NCBI GenBank assembly: GCA_017650105.1
Contig: JAGCFO010000017.1
Coordinates: forward strand, 1 to 63,112
Direction of reading: 5' to 3'
Source: Bacteroidaceae bacterium
GTDB taxonomy: Bacteria > Bacteroidota > Bacteroidia > Bacteroidales > Bacteroidaceae
DNA: 63,112 nt
Positions 1 to 10,086 of the stretch are shown here, piece by piece (the first letter of the stretch is position 1; the number at the start of each line of letters is the position of its first letter). The notes under the pieces are model-generated. The model was not told the origin of the DNA and did no database searches. It saw only the letters and a list, made by a program, of their open reading frames with translations. The translations under genes and the position numbers were made by a program.

Positions 1-26
1 CGCTCTTTTACATCGTGAGATAGTGT

Positions 27-176
27 ATGGAAAGGTGTCGAACGGCTTCATACGGCCGAAATAGCGTGCCCATCGACGAAGAACAGCTCTCGCAGCTGCC
101 CATGCGCCTGGCGCGACAGGCGGGCAACATAGCCCAGAGAGCGCTCAGGGAGGTCATCTACGCCAGCGAGAAATAA
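27..176 (+). CDS. 49-residue ORF, possible broken gene tail
   Basis: This short frame starts at ATG 27 and stops at TAA 174-176. A stop codon in the same frame lies just before it at 21-23. The translation is well mixed and ends in a charged helix-like stretch (LARQAGNIAQRALREVIYAS), and its base composition resembles the coding genes more than the AT-rich DNA that follows. It could be the last part of a gene whose upstream part is disrupted or outside the window, or a small protein. I do not recognise a family. Confidence 0.25.
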   Translation: MERCRTASYGRNSVPIDEEQLSQLPMRLARQAGNIAQRALREVIYASEK

Positions 177-690
177 GCCTCATAGAGAAGAAGTAAACAC
201 TAACAAGAGCTATTTCAATTTCAGTTATTTCAGTTATTTCAGATACCTACAGAAATGCGAAACCCCTTTTTAAAGACTTATAACTAATTAATATATAGAT
301 ATTTATATATAAAAAGAGAGATAGTTAGAACCCACTTGTTTTTAATTGAAATAATTGAAATTGAAATAGCAAATCATGATTTTTTTCATCTAAAAAGCAA
401 TATAACAATGAAATACGATATTAGTAATTCCATTGCCCCCGCGATGCCAACGCTCAGAAAGGGCACAAATTGTATCAAAATCTTGCTCTCACAGGCCTCA
501 AAAGACATGAATGAGCCCCTCGTTCCGATGATTTTCCTCTCTAAAGCGCTCATTTAGCCATTCAAACAGAAAGCGGTTTTGCTCTCCATCGGCACCTTTT
601 TCGGTACAAAAGGATGCTTCTCACGGCCGAAAGTCCACTTTCAAAGCTCCAAAATGGCATTTTCCGAAAACCGATCTGTCACGCTTTTCT
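177..690. other. AT-rich intergenic DNA, no gene seen
   Basis: No convincing gene is visible. Positions 215-250 carry a short tandem repeat of TTATTTCAG. Positions 285-325 are almost pure A/T. The small open frames here (about 60-75 codons) have no recognisable protein and no consistent start signal. Confidence 0.5.
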
Positions 691-790
691 GACCACGGAT
701 GACGCGGATGCCATCGGAGATACGCCAGATGATCAGATATTATTGAACACGGATTATGCGGATTTACACGGATGCGCTACGCGAAAGCAT
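691..790 (+). repeat. Dispersed CCACGGATGAC module
   Basis: This holds the words CCACGGATGACGCGGAT and TTTACACGGATGCGCTACGCG. Related words recur at 51115-51162 (minus), 56304-56339 (minus), 61041-61076 (minus), 62579-62624 (plus) and 63028-63058 (minus), always between genes. The module directly abuts the left MITE-like element, as the copy at 62579 abuts the right one. Confidence 0.7.
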
Positions 791-812
791 TTGATGACTT
801 GATGATTTCCAA

Positions 813-1256
813 GAAAAACCTCAAAAACCCTTCCATCGATTTCTAAGCTATCGCTCTCTGTGCGCCGCTGGTGCTGCCCGTCGGAAGCAAGCTTCCACGC
901 TCACCCCCACCGCCACACAAGGCATTGCATGCCTCGCGAAATCGATAAAAGAAAAACCGAAAAAACACATTGCCTACTGACTTGCATTTCCGCAGGGGTT
1001 TTTCAGCGAAGCGGGGTTTTTCTTCCCGAAGGCGTTGCCAGCCGAAGGATGGCCTGTGCTGTTAGGCAGCGAAGGGGCGGAAGCGCATATTTAGAAATAA
1101 TCAAATAATCAAGTAATCAGATAATCAAATTATGCCAAAAGCAACATCTTACATCTGATTATCTGATTATCTGGCATATTGCGCGCTCTGCGCGCCCACC
1201 CGACGGCAGCATAGCATGAGCGCTTCAGCGCGATGCTTTCGGGAAGGGTTTTTTTA
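813..1256 (+). mobile_element. MITE-like element, left copy
   Basis: A stretch of about 440 bp matches, in reverse complement, 62680-63025 at the other end of the window. Over 813-1084 the two differ at only about 20 positions by eye. Both ends carry an inverted motif of the form AAAACCTCAAAAACCCTT, so the element has terminal inverted repeats. No transposase or conserved reading frame is present: the open frame at 860-1108 is not kept in the other copy. This copy carries about 90-105 extra bases (1085-1189). It may be a non-autonomous transposable element or an unnamed intergenic repeat. Confidence 0.6.
1085..1180. repeat. Insert inside the left MITE-like copy
   Basis: The right copy of the element lacks this stretch. 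It is flanked by a 7-bp direct repeat GCATATT (1085-1091 and 1174-1180), which looks like a target duplication. Inside it has low-complexity TAATCA-type words and an inverted TATGCC/GGCATA pair. It is consistent with a second small insertion. Confidence 0.4.
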
Positions 1257-1390
1257 TGGTTTTCTTTTAAAAGTAGACATTATTTGATCATCTCTGAAGC
1301 ATAGAGATGTTTTAACGGCGTCTCTCTTCGGTTCCGGCTCTCAAAGAGGACGCCGAAAAAACTGTGCTAAGTCAAGAGAAAAACGAATTT

Positions 1391-1443
1391 TGAAGAAGGG
1401 AAAAAAATTTATGAAGAAAGAAAAAAATTTTTTCCCTTCTTCA
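1391..1443. repeat. Long hairpin, GAAGAAGGG family
   Basis: The arms TGAAGAAGGGAAAAAAATT (from 1391) and AATTTTTTCCCTTCTTCA (to 1443) pair almost completely around a loop of about 14 nt. The same GAAGAAGG core forms a hairpin at 16176-16221, occurs singly at about 10237-10256, and is the unit of the tandem array at 47901-47984. Just downstream, the word ATATGTGTTCTCCAAAAAA (about 1450-1470) recurs on the minus strand near 10214-10233. Confidence 0.55.
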
Positions 1444-1510
1444 TACGGCAATATGTGTTCTCCAAAAAAAGCTTTTTCCTCCTGCAAAACAGCTAACGGC
1501 AAACACGCTC

Positions 1511-1850
1511 CCTCAAAACGATGTGTTAACCACCAAAAACGATGAGTTAGTCACCCAAAAAGAGACGTTAGTCACCCAAAACGATGAGTTGAGCCTCAAA
1601 AATGATGAGTTACCCACCCAAAAAGAGACGTTAGTCACCCAAAACGATGAGTTAATCATCCAAAAACGATGAGTTAACCCTCGAAAAACAGTAAGTGGAC
1701 ACTCAAAAAACGATGACTTACCCCCTCTAAAACGGCAAGTTGACTCCAAAAAACGATGACTTACCCCCTCTAAAACGGTAAGTGGACCTCTAAAAACGAC
1801 GACTTAACCCTCAAAAAACGGCAAGTTGACTCCAAAAAACGATGACTTGG
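1511..1850. repeat. Tandem array 1, about 16 units of 21-22 bp
   Basis: About sixteen adjacent units carry a conserved AAAACGATGAGTT-type core, with variants AAAAAGAGACGTT and AAAACGGCAAGTT, preceded by a C-rich CCC or CCTC stretch. Units are contiguous with no spacers, so this is not a CRISPR. The period is 21 bp with occasional 22. On the minus strand it reads as an open frame of seven-residue repeats (NSSFWVT type), which I take to be a by-product of the 21-bp period. It lies 250-590 bp upstream of the serine palmitoyltransferase start. Confidence 0.85.
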
Positions 1851-2057
1851 CTCCAACGAATGACGGGCTTTTTTACACACACGTTTTATAAAGGAGGAGT
1901 GCGAAGATGAGAAAAGGAGGGGCGAAGAGGAGAACGACGTCGACGTTTACCCCCGAGTTTTTGCGTAAAAGGGGCTCTTTGGTGCAACAGGAGTGCAAAA
2001 ATAGACATGATTATGCGAAGAAAACGAAAGAAATGCTTTTTTTTAAGGCAAATTCAG

Positions 2058-2065
2058 TATATTTG
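2058..2065 (+). promoter_or_regulatory. Bacteroidetes -7 box upstream of spt
   Basis: TATATTTG fits the Bacteroidetes -7 consensus TAnnTTTG and lies 32 bp upstream of the spt start. No clear TTTG -33 box stands out in the A/T-rich stretch upstream. Confidence 0.6.
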
Positions 2066-2082
2066 CAGCCGATTTGGACTAA

Positions 2083-3291
<1,209 letters not shown>

Positions 3292-3330
3292 GAAAAGTGA
3301 CACAACCATACAAGCAATGCCTGCTGACTG

Positions 3331-3364
3331 AAAAGCCCACGATAAACCGTCGCGGGCTCTTTTA
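3331..3364 (+). terminator. Terminator after spt
   Basis: The arms AAAAGCCC and GGGCTCTTTT, strengthened by an inner CG pair, form a stem followed by T residues, about 40 bp after the spt stop. Confidence 0.65.
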
Positions 3365-3423
3365 TTTATGGCGCAGAGTGAAGTTTTTCGGCCTATCGAT
3401 TGCGCAGAAAAAAATAAATCATG

Positions 3424-3431
3424 TATATTTG
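3424..3431 (+). promoter_or_regulatory. -7 box of the POT transporter gene
   Basis: TATATTTG lies 53 bp upstream of ATG 3485. A possible -33 element TTG sits near 3400. Its position inside the longest open frame argues that translation starts at 3485 and not at 3368. Confidence 0.6.
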
Positions 3432-3484
3432 CAGTCGCGAAACCGAAGAAAACAAATATTCAACTTCATAAAACCACTAAAACC

Positions 3485-5173
3485 ATGTTCAAAGGACAAC
3501 CCAAAGGACTCTACGCCCTCGCCCTTGCAAACACAGGCGAGCGCTTTGGCTACTACACCATGCTAGCCATCTTCATGCTGTTCCTCCAGGCCAAGTTCGG
3601 CTTTGCCGGAGCCACAGCCAGTCAGATCTACGCCATCTTCCTGGCCCTCGTCTACTTCATGCCTGTGGTAGGCGGCATCATGGCCGACAAGATAGGCTAC
3701 GGCAAGTGCGTCGTCACCGGCATCGTCATCATGTTTGCCGGCTACCTATGCCTGTCGGTGCCCACAGCTGCCAACACGCTGGGCCTTGTGCTGATGCTCG
3801 GCGCCCTGGTGCTCATAGCCATCGGAACTGGCCTCTTCAAGGGCAACCTGCAAGTGCTCGTCGGCAACCTCTACGACGACCCTAAGTACTCGGCCAAGCG
3901 CGACAGCGCCTTCAGCCTCTTCTACATGGCCATCAACGTGGGCGCCATGTTTGCTCCCGCTGCCGCTACGGCCATCACCAACCGCTTCCTCTCGAAGGCT
4001 GGCCTCATCTACAAAGCCGACATTCCCGCGCTGGCTCACCAGTATCTCGACGGCACCATCGCCGCTGAGAACACCAGCAAGCTGCAGGAGCTGATGGGAC
4101 AGATGCCAAGCATCAGCGGCATGGACCTGACAGCCTTCTCGAACTACTACATCGAGCACCTGTCGTCGGCCTACAACATGGGCTTCGCCGTTGCCTGCAT
4201 CTCGCTCATCGTCTCCATCGCCATCTACCTGTGCACACGCGCCTGGTTCAAGCATGCCGACGTGACGGCTAAGCAGCAGGCTGCCAACGCCAGCGCCAAC
4301 TACGTGGAGCTCACCCCGAAGCAGACCAAGGACCGCATCGTGGCCCTCTGCCTCGTGTTTGCCGTCGTCATCTTCTTCTGGATGGCCTTCCACCAGAACG
4401 GCCAGTCGCTCACATGGTTTGCACGCGACTACACGATGGCTACCTGCGGAGGATGGATGAAGATAGGCTTCAACATCTGGGCCCTTGCACTCATCGCCAT
4501 CAGCGTCTACACGCTGTTTGCCGTCTTCCAGAGCGAGACGAAGCGCGCACGCATCATCTCGGCCATCGTCACCCTCGCCCTGTGGGCTGGCGTGTACGGC
4601 ATCTTCACACACATGGAGGACGTCATCGACATCTTCCCGCAGCAGTTCCAGCAGTTCAACCCGTTCTTCGTGGTTGCCCTCACGCCCATCTCGATGGCAA
4701 TCTTCAGCTGGCTGGCTAACAAGAAGAACGCCAAGCACCCCGACGGCATGGAGCCCTCTGCACCGAAGAAAATCGGCATCGGTATGCTTGTCGCCGCTGT
4801 CGGCTACCTCATCATGGTGCTCGCCTCGCAAGGCCAGCAGTCGCCCGCAGCGCTGGCAGGCACCGTCAGCCCCGACCCCGTCATCCCCGGTTACCTCATC
4901 AGCACCTATCTGGTGCTCACCTTCGCCGAGCTGCTGCTTAGCCCGATGGGCATCTCGTTCGTCACCAAGGTGGCTCCCCCGAAGTACAAGGGCCTCATGA
5001 TGGGTCTGTGGTTTGCAGCCACCGCCATCGGCAACTACCTGAGCTCCATCCCCGGCCTGCTGTGGGAGAAGGTGCCCCTCTGGGCCAACTGGGCCATCCT
5101 CATGGGCCTGTGCGTAGTAGCAGGACTCATCATGTTCGCCATGCTCAAGAAGATAGAAGCTGCCACCAAGTAG
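3485..5173 (+). CDS. POT/PTR family peptide:proton symporter
   Basis: This is an inner-membrane carrier of 562 aa that should import di- and tripeptides with protons. The N-terminus holds the family signature GERFGYYTMLAIFM, and the second signature is FSLFYMAINVGAMFAP near residues 140-155. Hydrophobic segments repeat through the protein in the pattern of a 12-14 helix MFS carrier, with a long polar loop near residues 180-230. Substrate choice cannot be read from sequence. I place the start at MFKGQPKG because the upstream 39 codons contain the promoter and have no protein character. It stands alone, with its own promoter and a strong terminator. Confidence 0.9.
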   Translation: MFKGQPKGLYALALANTGERFGYYTMLAIFMLFLQAKFGFAGATASQIYAIFLALVYFMPVVGGIMADKIGYGKCVVTGIVIMFAGYLCLSVPTAANTLGLVLMLGALVLIAIGTGLFKGNLQVLVGNLYDDPKYSAKRDSAFSLFYMAINVGAMFAPAAATAITNRFLSKAGLIYKADIPALAHQYLDGTIAAENTSKLQELMGQMPSISGMDLTAFSNYYIEHLSSAYNMGFAVACISLIVSIAIYLCTRAWFKHADVTAKQQAANASANYVELTPKQTKDRIVALCLVFAVVIFFWMAFHQNGQSLTWFARDYTMATCGGWMKIGFNIWALALIAISVYTLFAVFQSETKRARIISAIVTLALWAGVYGIFTHMEDVIDIFPQQFQQFNPFFVVALTPISMAIFSWLANKKNAKHPDGMEPSAPKKIGIGMLVAAVGYLIMVLASQGQQSPAALAGTVSPDPVIPGYLISTYLVLTFAELLLSPMGISFVTKVAPPKYKGLMMGLWFAATAIGNYLSSIPGLLWEKVPLWANWAILMGLCVVAGLIMFAMLKKIEAATK

Positions 5174-5235
5174 GGCGCACAGCTTCACGAAAACAGACGC
5201 AAACGTCCTCTGCGAACAGCGTCTGTCACAACATA

Positions 5236-5266
5236 AGAGGAGGAACCCCGTGCGGGTTCCTCCTCT
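5236..5266. terminator. Bidirectional terminator between POT gene and thiL
   Basis: A perfect 13-bp stem (AGAGGAGGAACCC / GGGTTCCTCCTCT) with a 5-nt loop lies between convergent genes. T-tracts are weak on both sides. Confidence 0.75.
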
Positions 5267-5306
5267 CTTAGTCTATGTCAGTTCTTAGCCCCCGTATGGA
5301 GGGATG

Positions 5307-6353
5307 TCACTTATCGCTGTCGGGCTGACGGAAGGCGACGAAGCCCTGCGCCTGCAGCTCCATCTCTACGTTGTCGCGGGTGACGAGCATGCGGCCCAGT
5401 TCAGGCTTGGTGATGTGCCCTACGATATGCACGTCTTTGATGTCCTGTACGCGCTCGTAGTCGGCGAAGGGCACGGTGAAGAGCAGTTCGTAGTCTTCTC
5501 CTCCATTGAGCGCACAGGTGATGACATTCATGTTCAGCTCCTCTGCCATTGCCGCAGTCTGGTAATCGATGGGGATGCGCTCTTCGTAGAGACGACATCC
5601 GCAGCGGCTCTGCCGGCAGATGTGTATCAGCTCGGAAGAGAGGCCGTCGGAGATATCCATCATAGCTGTGGGACGCACGCCAGCCTGCGCCAAAGCGCTG
5701 ACGACATCGAGGCGTGCCTCGGGACGGAGCTGCCGCTGGAGGATATACTCGCGCCCCGCAAAGTCGGGCTGCACATCGCCTGTGGTGCCCTGCAACACAG
5801 CCTTCTCGCGCTCGAGCAGCTGCAGTCCCATATACGATGCGCCCAAGTCGCCGGTGACGCAGATAAGGTCGGTCTCGCGGGCTCCGCTGCGACGTACTAC
5901 CTGCTCCTTATCGGCTTCTCCGATGGCAGTGATGCTGATGGTGAGCCCCGTGAGCGAACTGGTGGTGTCGCCTCCCACGATATCGACATGAGCATACTGG
6001 CACGCCAGCCGGATGCCGGAGTACAGCTCCTCGATATCCTCTACGGAGAAACGTGCGGAGATGCCGAGCGAGACAGTTATCTGGCGCGGGGTGCCGTTCA
6101 TAGCGCAGATGTCGGAGAGGTTCACCATCACAGCCTTGTACCCAAGGTGCTTGAGGGGCACATAGGTGAGGTCGAAATGAACGCCCTCGAGCAGCAGGTC
6201 GGTGGTGACGAGCACCTCTTTGTCGGGATAGTGGAGCACGGCGCAATCGTCGCCGACGCCCAACGCCGTAGAAGGATTCTCAGGCGTCAGCCCCTCGGTG
6301 AGCTTGTCGATGAGCGCAAACTCGCCGAGAGTGGAAATCTCGGTGCGGCTCAT
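5307..6353 (-). CDS. thiL: Thiamine-monophosphate kinase
   Basis: ThiL phosphorylates thiamine monophosphate to thiamine pyrophosphate, the last step of cofactor synthesis. The 348-aa protein has the AIRS-kinase fold marks: GVGDDCAV (about 32-39), the Asp-rich VTTDLLLEGVHF, NLSDICAMNG, GGDTTSS and, near the C-terminus, DISDGLSSEL and GGEDYELLF. It is full length. Its ATG overlaps the stop of the purine nucleoside phosphorylase by 4 nt, so it is the last gene of the sppA-lpxK-PNP-thiL transcription unit. No riboswitch is visible nearby, so it seems to follow the operon and not thiamine. Confidence 0.93.
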   Translation of the reverse strand: MSRTEISTLGEFALIDKLTEGLTPENPSTALGVGDDCAVLHYPDKEVLVTTDLLLEGVHFDLTYVPLKHLGYKAVMVNLSDICAMNGTPRQITVSLGISARFSVEDIEELYSGIRLACQYAHVDIVGGDTTSSLTGLTISITAIGEADKEQVVRRSGARETDLICVTGDLGASYMGLQLLEREKAVLQGTTGDVQPDFAGREYILQRQLRPEARLDVVSALAQAGVRPTAMMDISDGLSSELIHICRQSRCGCRLYEERIPIDYQTAAMAEELNMNVITCALNGGEDYELLFTVPFADYERVQDIKDVHIVGHITKPELGRMLVTRDNVEMELQAQGFVAFRQPDSDK

Positions 6354-7165
6354 ACGGCAGTGCGCAGGATAAGTTCGCGCATGATGTCGGTCATGAGGGG
6401 CTGGGCAGCGTCGGCAGCAAGCTGAACCTCCTCGTGGCTGACTTCCACGGGGTTCCCCTCAACACCAAGGTCGGTGATGACGGAGATGCCGAACACGCGG
6501 ATGCCACAATGACGCGCAACGATAACCTCGGGCACCGTGCTCATGCCTACGGCATCGCCGCCCAGGATGTGATAGCAGCGATACTCGGAGGGCGTCTCAA
6601 ACGTCGGGCCCTGCACGCCTACATATACCCCTTTCTGCACCTTGATGCCTTTCTCCTCAGCTATCTGCTCAGCGAGGGCGATGAGCTGATGGTCGTAGGC
6701 CTCGTGCATATCCGGGAAGCGGGGGCCGTAAGGAATGTTCTTGCCGTGAAGCGGATGCTCGGGGAACAGATTGATATGATCGCGGATGATCATAAGGTCG
6801 CCGATCTTAAAGTCGGGATTCATGCCGCCAGCGGCATTGCTCACGAAGAGAGTCTTGATGCCCAGCTCGCGCATGACGCGGATGGGGAACGTGACCTGCT
6901 TCATGTCGTAGCCTTCGTAGAAGTGGAAGCGTCCCTGCATGGCCATGATGTCCTTGCCCCCCAGCTTGCCGAAGATGAGGCGCCCCTTGTGCCCCTCAAC
7001 GGTGGAGACGGGGAAGTTGGGGATGTCGGAGTAGTTGATCTCAACATCGATGGAAATCTCATCGACAAGTCGTCCGAGACCGGTGCCCAGCACGATGGCG
7101 GTGGTGGGACTTGAAGGCATGCGCTCCTTAATGAACGCTGCTGTTTCCTGAATTTTTTCTAACAT
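6350..7165 (-). CDS. punA: Purine nucleoside phosphorylase
   Basis: This cytoplasmic enzyme cleaves inosine and guanosine with phosphate, giving the base and ribose-1-phosphate for salvage. The 271-aa protein matches the trimeric (PunA/mammalian) class: GTGLG phosphate loop (about 27-31), EGHKGRLIFG, MQGRFHFYEGYD, SNAAGGMNP, YVGVQGPTFETPSEYR and a C-terminal ISVITDLGVEG. The gene overlaps the end of lpxK by 38 bp and shares ATGA with thiL, which indicates translational coupling. Confidence 0.93.
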   Translation of the reverse strand: MLEKIQETAAFIKERMPSSPTTAIVLGTGLGRLVDEISIDVEINYSDIPNFPVSTVEGHKGRLIFGKLGGKDIMAMQGRFHFYEGYDMKQVTFPIRVMRELGIKTLFVSNAAGGMNPDFKIGDLMIIRDHINLFPEHPLHGKNIPYGPRFPDMHEAYDHQLIALAEQIAEEKGIKVQKGVYVGVQGPTFETPSEYRCYHILGGDAVGMSTVPEVIVARHCGIRVFGISVITDLGVEGNPVEVSHEEVQLAADAAQPLMTDIMRELILRTAV

Positions 7166-8225
7166 AGTCCAATATTATTTTGTTAAACGATTCCTGTTCG
7201 TTCTGTAAGAAGCAGATTTGGATGGGCAGCACGTACGTCTCCGTCGGGAGCAGCGACAGCAGGCTCTCGTCAGTTGCGAGACGCGAGGCGTCTTTTTCCG
7301 TCAGGATGAGTCGCTTGTCGATTGATGTCAGGCGCGAGAGGGTGTGCGTCGCCTTGCAGATCTCAGCGCTGGAAAAGTTGTGATGATCGGGATAGGTGAC
7401 GGGAACGACATTCCTGACCTGTTTTTCAAGGTACTGAATGAGCGGCTCGGGGCGCGCGATGCCTGTGAGAAGCACGCACTGCGTGTCGGGAGTGAAGGGT
7501 CGGGGCTCTGTCTCTTTCCCTACCCGCTCTGCCCATCGGGCGAGGGGGACAGGCGCACCATACTCATACGTTGTGAAGAAGACGTGCTGGTTGGCCTTCG
7601 GTGCCAGATGATTGAGAAACACGCGATAGTCGATAGGCTGCAAATCGGAAGGGCACTTTGTGACAACGATGATGTCGGCCCTATTCCGCCCCTGGAACGA
7701 CTCGCGCAGACGCCCCATAGGAAGCAACCGGTCGTCGTAAGGCATGCGGCTGCTGTCGCAGAGGAGGATGTTGAGCCCGGGACGTACGCGCCGATGCTGA
7801 TAGGCATCATCGAGTACGACTACCTGCGTGTCGACAGTCGGCTCGTCGGAGCTCAGGCGACGGATGCCCTCGCATCTGTCGGCATCCACAGCCACGTGGA
7901 TGTCGGGATGATGCTGCCACACCTGATAAGGCTCGTCGCCGATGTCGAGTGCCGAGCAGCCCTCGGAGGCGAGGAAGTATCCTTTGCTCTTCCTTTTATA
8001 TCCCCGACTGAGGAAGGCGACGCGGTACTGGTCCTTCAGCAGACGGATGAGATATTCGGTATGCGGCGTCTTGCCCGTACCTCCTACAGTGAGGTTCCCC
8101 ACACCTATGACAGGCAGGGGAAACGACTCAGAGCGGAGCACATTCCAGTCGAAGAGCTGATTACGGATGTCGGTGACAAGTGCGTACAGCCAACTGAAGG
8201 GGGCAAGATACCAGTGATTCGGCAT
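7128..8225 (-). CDS. lpxK: Tetraacyldisaccharide 4'-kinase
   Basis: LpxK adds the 4'-phosphate to the lipid A disaccharide at the inner membrane. The 365-aa protein has the family's Walker A in GNLTVGGTGKTPHTEYL (about 43-59), the following FLSRGYKRKSKG segment, and VVLDDAYQHRR. An N-terminal hydrophobic stretch (WYLAPFSWLYALVTDI) fits membrane association. It sits 23 bp downstream of sppA, so envelope genes lead this operon and metabolic genes follow. The 3' end overlaps the next gene by 38 bp. Confidence 0.93.
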   Translation of the reverse strand: MPNHWYLAPFSWLYALVTDIRNQLFDWNVLRSESFPLPVIGVGNLTVGGTGKTPHTEYLIRLLKDQYRVAFLSRGYKRKSKGYFLASEGCSALDIGDEPYQVWQHHPDIHVAVDADRCEGIRRLSSDEPTVDTQVVVLDDAYQHRRVRPGLNILLCDSSRMPYDDRLLPMGRLRESFQGRNRADIIVVTKCPSDLQPIDYRVFLNHLAPKANQHVFFTTYEYGAPVPLARWAERVGKETEPRPFTPDTQCVLLTGIARPEPLIQYLEKQVRNVVPVTYPDHHNFSSAEICKATHTLSRLTSIDKRLILTEKDASRLATDESLLSLLPTETYVLPIQICFLQNEQESFNKIILDYVRKNSGNSSVH

Positions 8226-8248
8226 GAGGGATACGAGGATATCCGTTC

Positions 8249-10021
8249 TTACATCTGCACTTTGAAGAAATAGGGCATGCGTGCCTGGATGCGATCCATA
8301 TTGTTGATCTCCTGGAAGAACTTGATTTCCTCGCTGAATTCTCCCAAGACTTTCTGCGTATGCGACTCGATGTAGTTGCGCTGCACCTTATTCATAAGCT
8401 GCGCGAAGAAGTTCTGCGGAGCAGGATAGGAAACGAGCGTATAGCTGTCGATGCCTGCTTTCTTGGCAGCAATCTCCTCTGCTGTCTTGATGTCGCCCAA
8501 GACATCTACGAGGCCTAAGCCCAGAGCAGCCTCTCCTGTCCAGACGCGTCCCTGCCCTATGGCGTCGATCTCTTCGGGAGTCTTGCCTCGCCCATCGGCG
8601 CAACGGGTAGTGAACGTCTTGTAGCCTTCCTCTATCATTCGCTGCATGAGAGCGCCTTCGCTGTCGTTCATCTTGCGGTAGAGCGAGCCCATATCGCTGA
8701 GCGCGTTGGTCTTCACTCCGTCGAAATGGAGCTTAATCTTGTCTTGCACCAGCTTCTCAGCGCAGGGGAACATGCCGAAGATGCCGATGGAGCCCGTGAG
8801 CGTATTGGGCTGAGCCACAATGGTGTCGGCAGCGCACGAGATGTAGTATCCGCCCGAAGCGGCGTAGTCGCCCATGCTGACGATGACGGGCTTCTTTTCC
8901 TTGAGCAGCACGATTTCTCTCCATATCTGCTCGGAAGCGTAGGCGCTACCGCCTCCTGAGTTGACGCGGAAGACCACAGCCTTCACGTTGTCGTCCTCAC
9001 GGAGGTCCTTCAGGTCCATGATGACCTTGTCGCTGGCAATCTCGGGAGAGCCGCCGAAGTTGGTCTTTGAGGGCGTCTGCACGATGTCGCCCTGCGCGTA
9101 GTAAACGGCAATGATGTTGCCGCTCTTGTCGAGGGGCTTGTTCTTGCGGATGTTCTTCACGTCGTTGAGGCTGAGGATGTGGAGATTCTTATCCCCGCCC
9201 ATGCACTCCTGTAGATAGCTCTTGACGCCGTCCATATAGAGCAGCGTGTCGGCCATTCCCTTTGCTACTACGTCCTCTGCCGTCGACAAGTCGAGATAAC
9301 TGTCGGCGTAGGCATTCAGCACCTCGGGCGTCAGGCCTCTCGATGCCGACACATCGTCGACGATACCCTTCCAGAGGGTGGTGAGGAAGGCTGTTACCTG
9401 CTCGCGGTTGGCGTCGCTCATCTCAGTTGCCATAAAGGGCTCGACAGCCGACTTGTAGGTGCCCACCTTGAATATCTGCATCTCCATTCCCAGCTGCTTC
9501 ATGGCGTCGGTGAAGAAGATGCTCTGCGAGGCCAGTCCGTGCCAGCCGAGCATGCCCTGCGGGTTGAGGATCACCTTGTCGGCAACGCTGCTGACGTAGT
9601 AGTCGCCCTGACTGTAAGTGTCGCCGTAGGCAACGATGAACTTGCCGCTCTCCTTAAACTTGAGCAGCGCGTTGCGGATAGCCGTAAGTGTGGCGGGACT
9701 TGCACCGAGGCCCTTAGCCTCGAGGTAGATACCCTTTATATTATCGTTTGCGGCAGCCTTCTCCGTAGCCGACAGTATGTCCTCGAGGCTCACGGTGGTC
9801 TGCTCTCCTCCCATGAAGGATGCGAACGGATCGTCCACAGCCTGCTCGTACACCTCTCCTTCGAGAGAGAGCTTGAAGAGAGACGGCTGAGTAACTTTGG
9901 TTTCCATTTCCGACGACGCCATCATGCCAGCCATGCTGCTGATGCCGATGATGGTGATGACTACGGTGAGTAAAACGATGCCCGCGATGGTGGCAAGCGT
10001 GTACTTCAAAAAATCTTTCAT
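8249..10021 (-). CDS. sppA: Signal peptide peptidase SppA, long (67 kDa) type
   Basis: SppA is a membrane-anchored serine protease that degrades leftover signal peptides. The 590-aa length fits the long form with two tandem peptidase-fold halves. One transmembrane anchor lies at about residues 8-30. The catalytic Lys is in GTYKSAVEPF (Lys190), and the nucleophilic Ser is in YAASGGYYIS (Ser389), as in the E. coli Ser-Lys dyad layout. The oxyanion segment FRVNSGGGSAYASE is present near 351-364. It is the first gene of a four-gene minus-strand unit. Confidence 0.93.
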   Translation of the reverse strand: MKDFLKYTLATIAGIVLLTVVITIIGISSMAGMMASSEMETKVTQPSLFKLSLEGEVYEQAVDDPFASFMGGEQTTVSLEDILSATEKAAANDNIKGIYLEAKGLGASPATLTAIRNALLKFKESGKFIVAYGDTYSQGDYYVSSVADKVILNPQGMLGWHGLASQSIFFTDAMKQLGMEMQIFKVGTYKSAVEPFMATEMSDANREQVTAFLTTLWKGIVDDVSASRGLTPEVLNAYADSYLDLSTAEDVVAKGMADTLLYMDGVKSYLQECMGGDKNLHILSLNDVKNIRKNKPLDKSGNIIAVYYAQGDIVQTPSKTNFGGSPEIASDKVIMDLKDLREDDNVKAVVFRVNSGGGSAYASEQIWREIVLLKEKKPVIVSMGDYAASGGYYISCAADTIVAQPNTLTGSIGIFGMFPCAEKLVQDKIKLHFDGVKTNALSDMGSLYRKMNDSEGALMQRMIEEGYKTFTTRCADGRGKTPEEIDAIGQGRVWTGEAALGLGLVDVLGDIKTAEEIAAKKAGIDSYTLVSYPAPQNFFAQLMNKVQRNYIESHTQKVLGEFSEEIKFFQEINNMDRIQARMPYFFKVQM

Positions 10022-10056
10022 TGTTCCTTTCGTTGTTGGTTATTTTAATATGATGA

Positions 10057-10086
10057 CAAATATCGCTGAGGCCACAACCTCCCAAA
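10057..10086 (-). promoter_or_regulatory. Promoter of the sppA operon
   Basis: On the minus strand TTTG (10083-10086) and GATATTTG (10057-10064) lie 18 bp apart, close to the Bacteroidetes -33/-7 layout, 36 bp before the sppA start. Confidence 0.5.

Noticed and set aside
860..1108. Small ORF inside the left MITE-like element
   Set aside because: The frame is not preserved in the inverted copy at the right end.
1513..1749. Minus-strand gene of NSSFWVT heptad repeats
   Set aside because: It is explained by translation of a 21-bp array; no start signal and no family likeness.
1511..1850. CRISPR array
   Set aside because: Units are contiguous 21-22 bp repeats without unique spacers, and no cas genes are present.
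3368..3484. 39-codon longer start of the POT transporter
   Set aside because: The extension contains the TATATTTG promoter box, and the family begins at MFKGQPKG.
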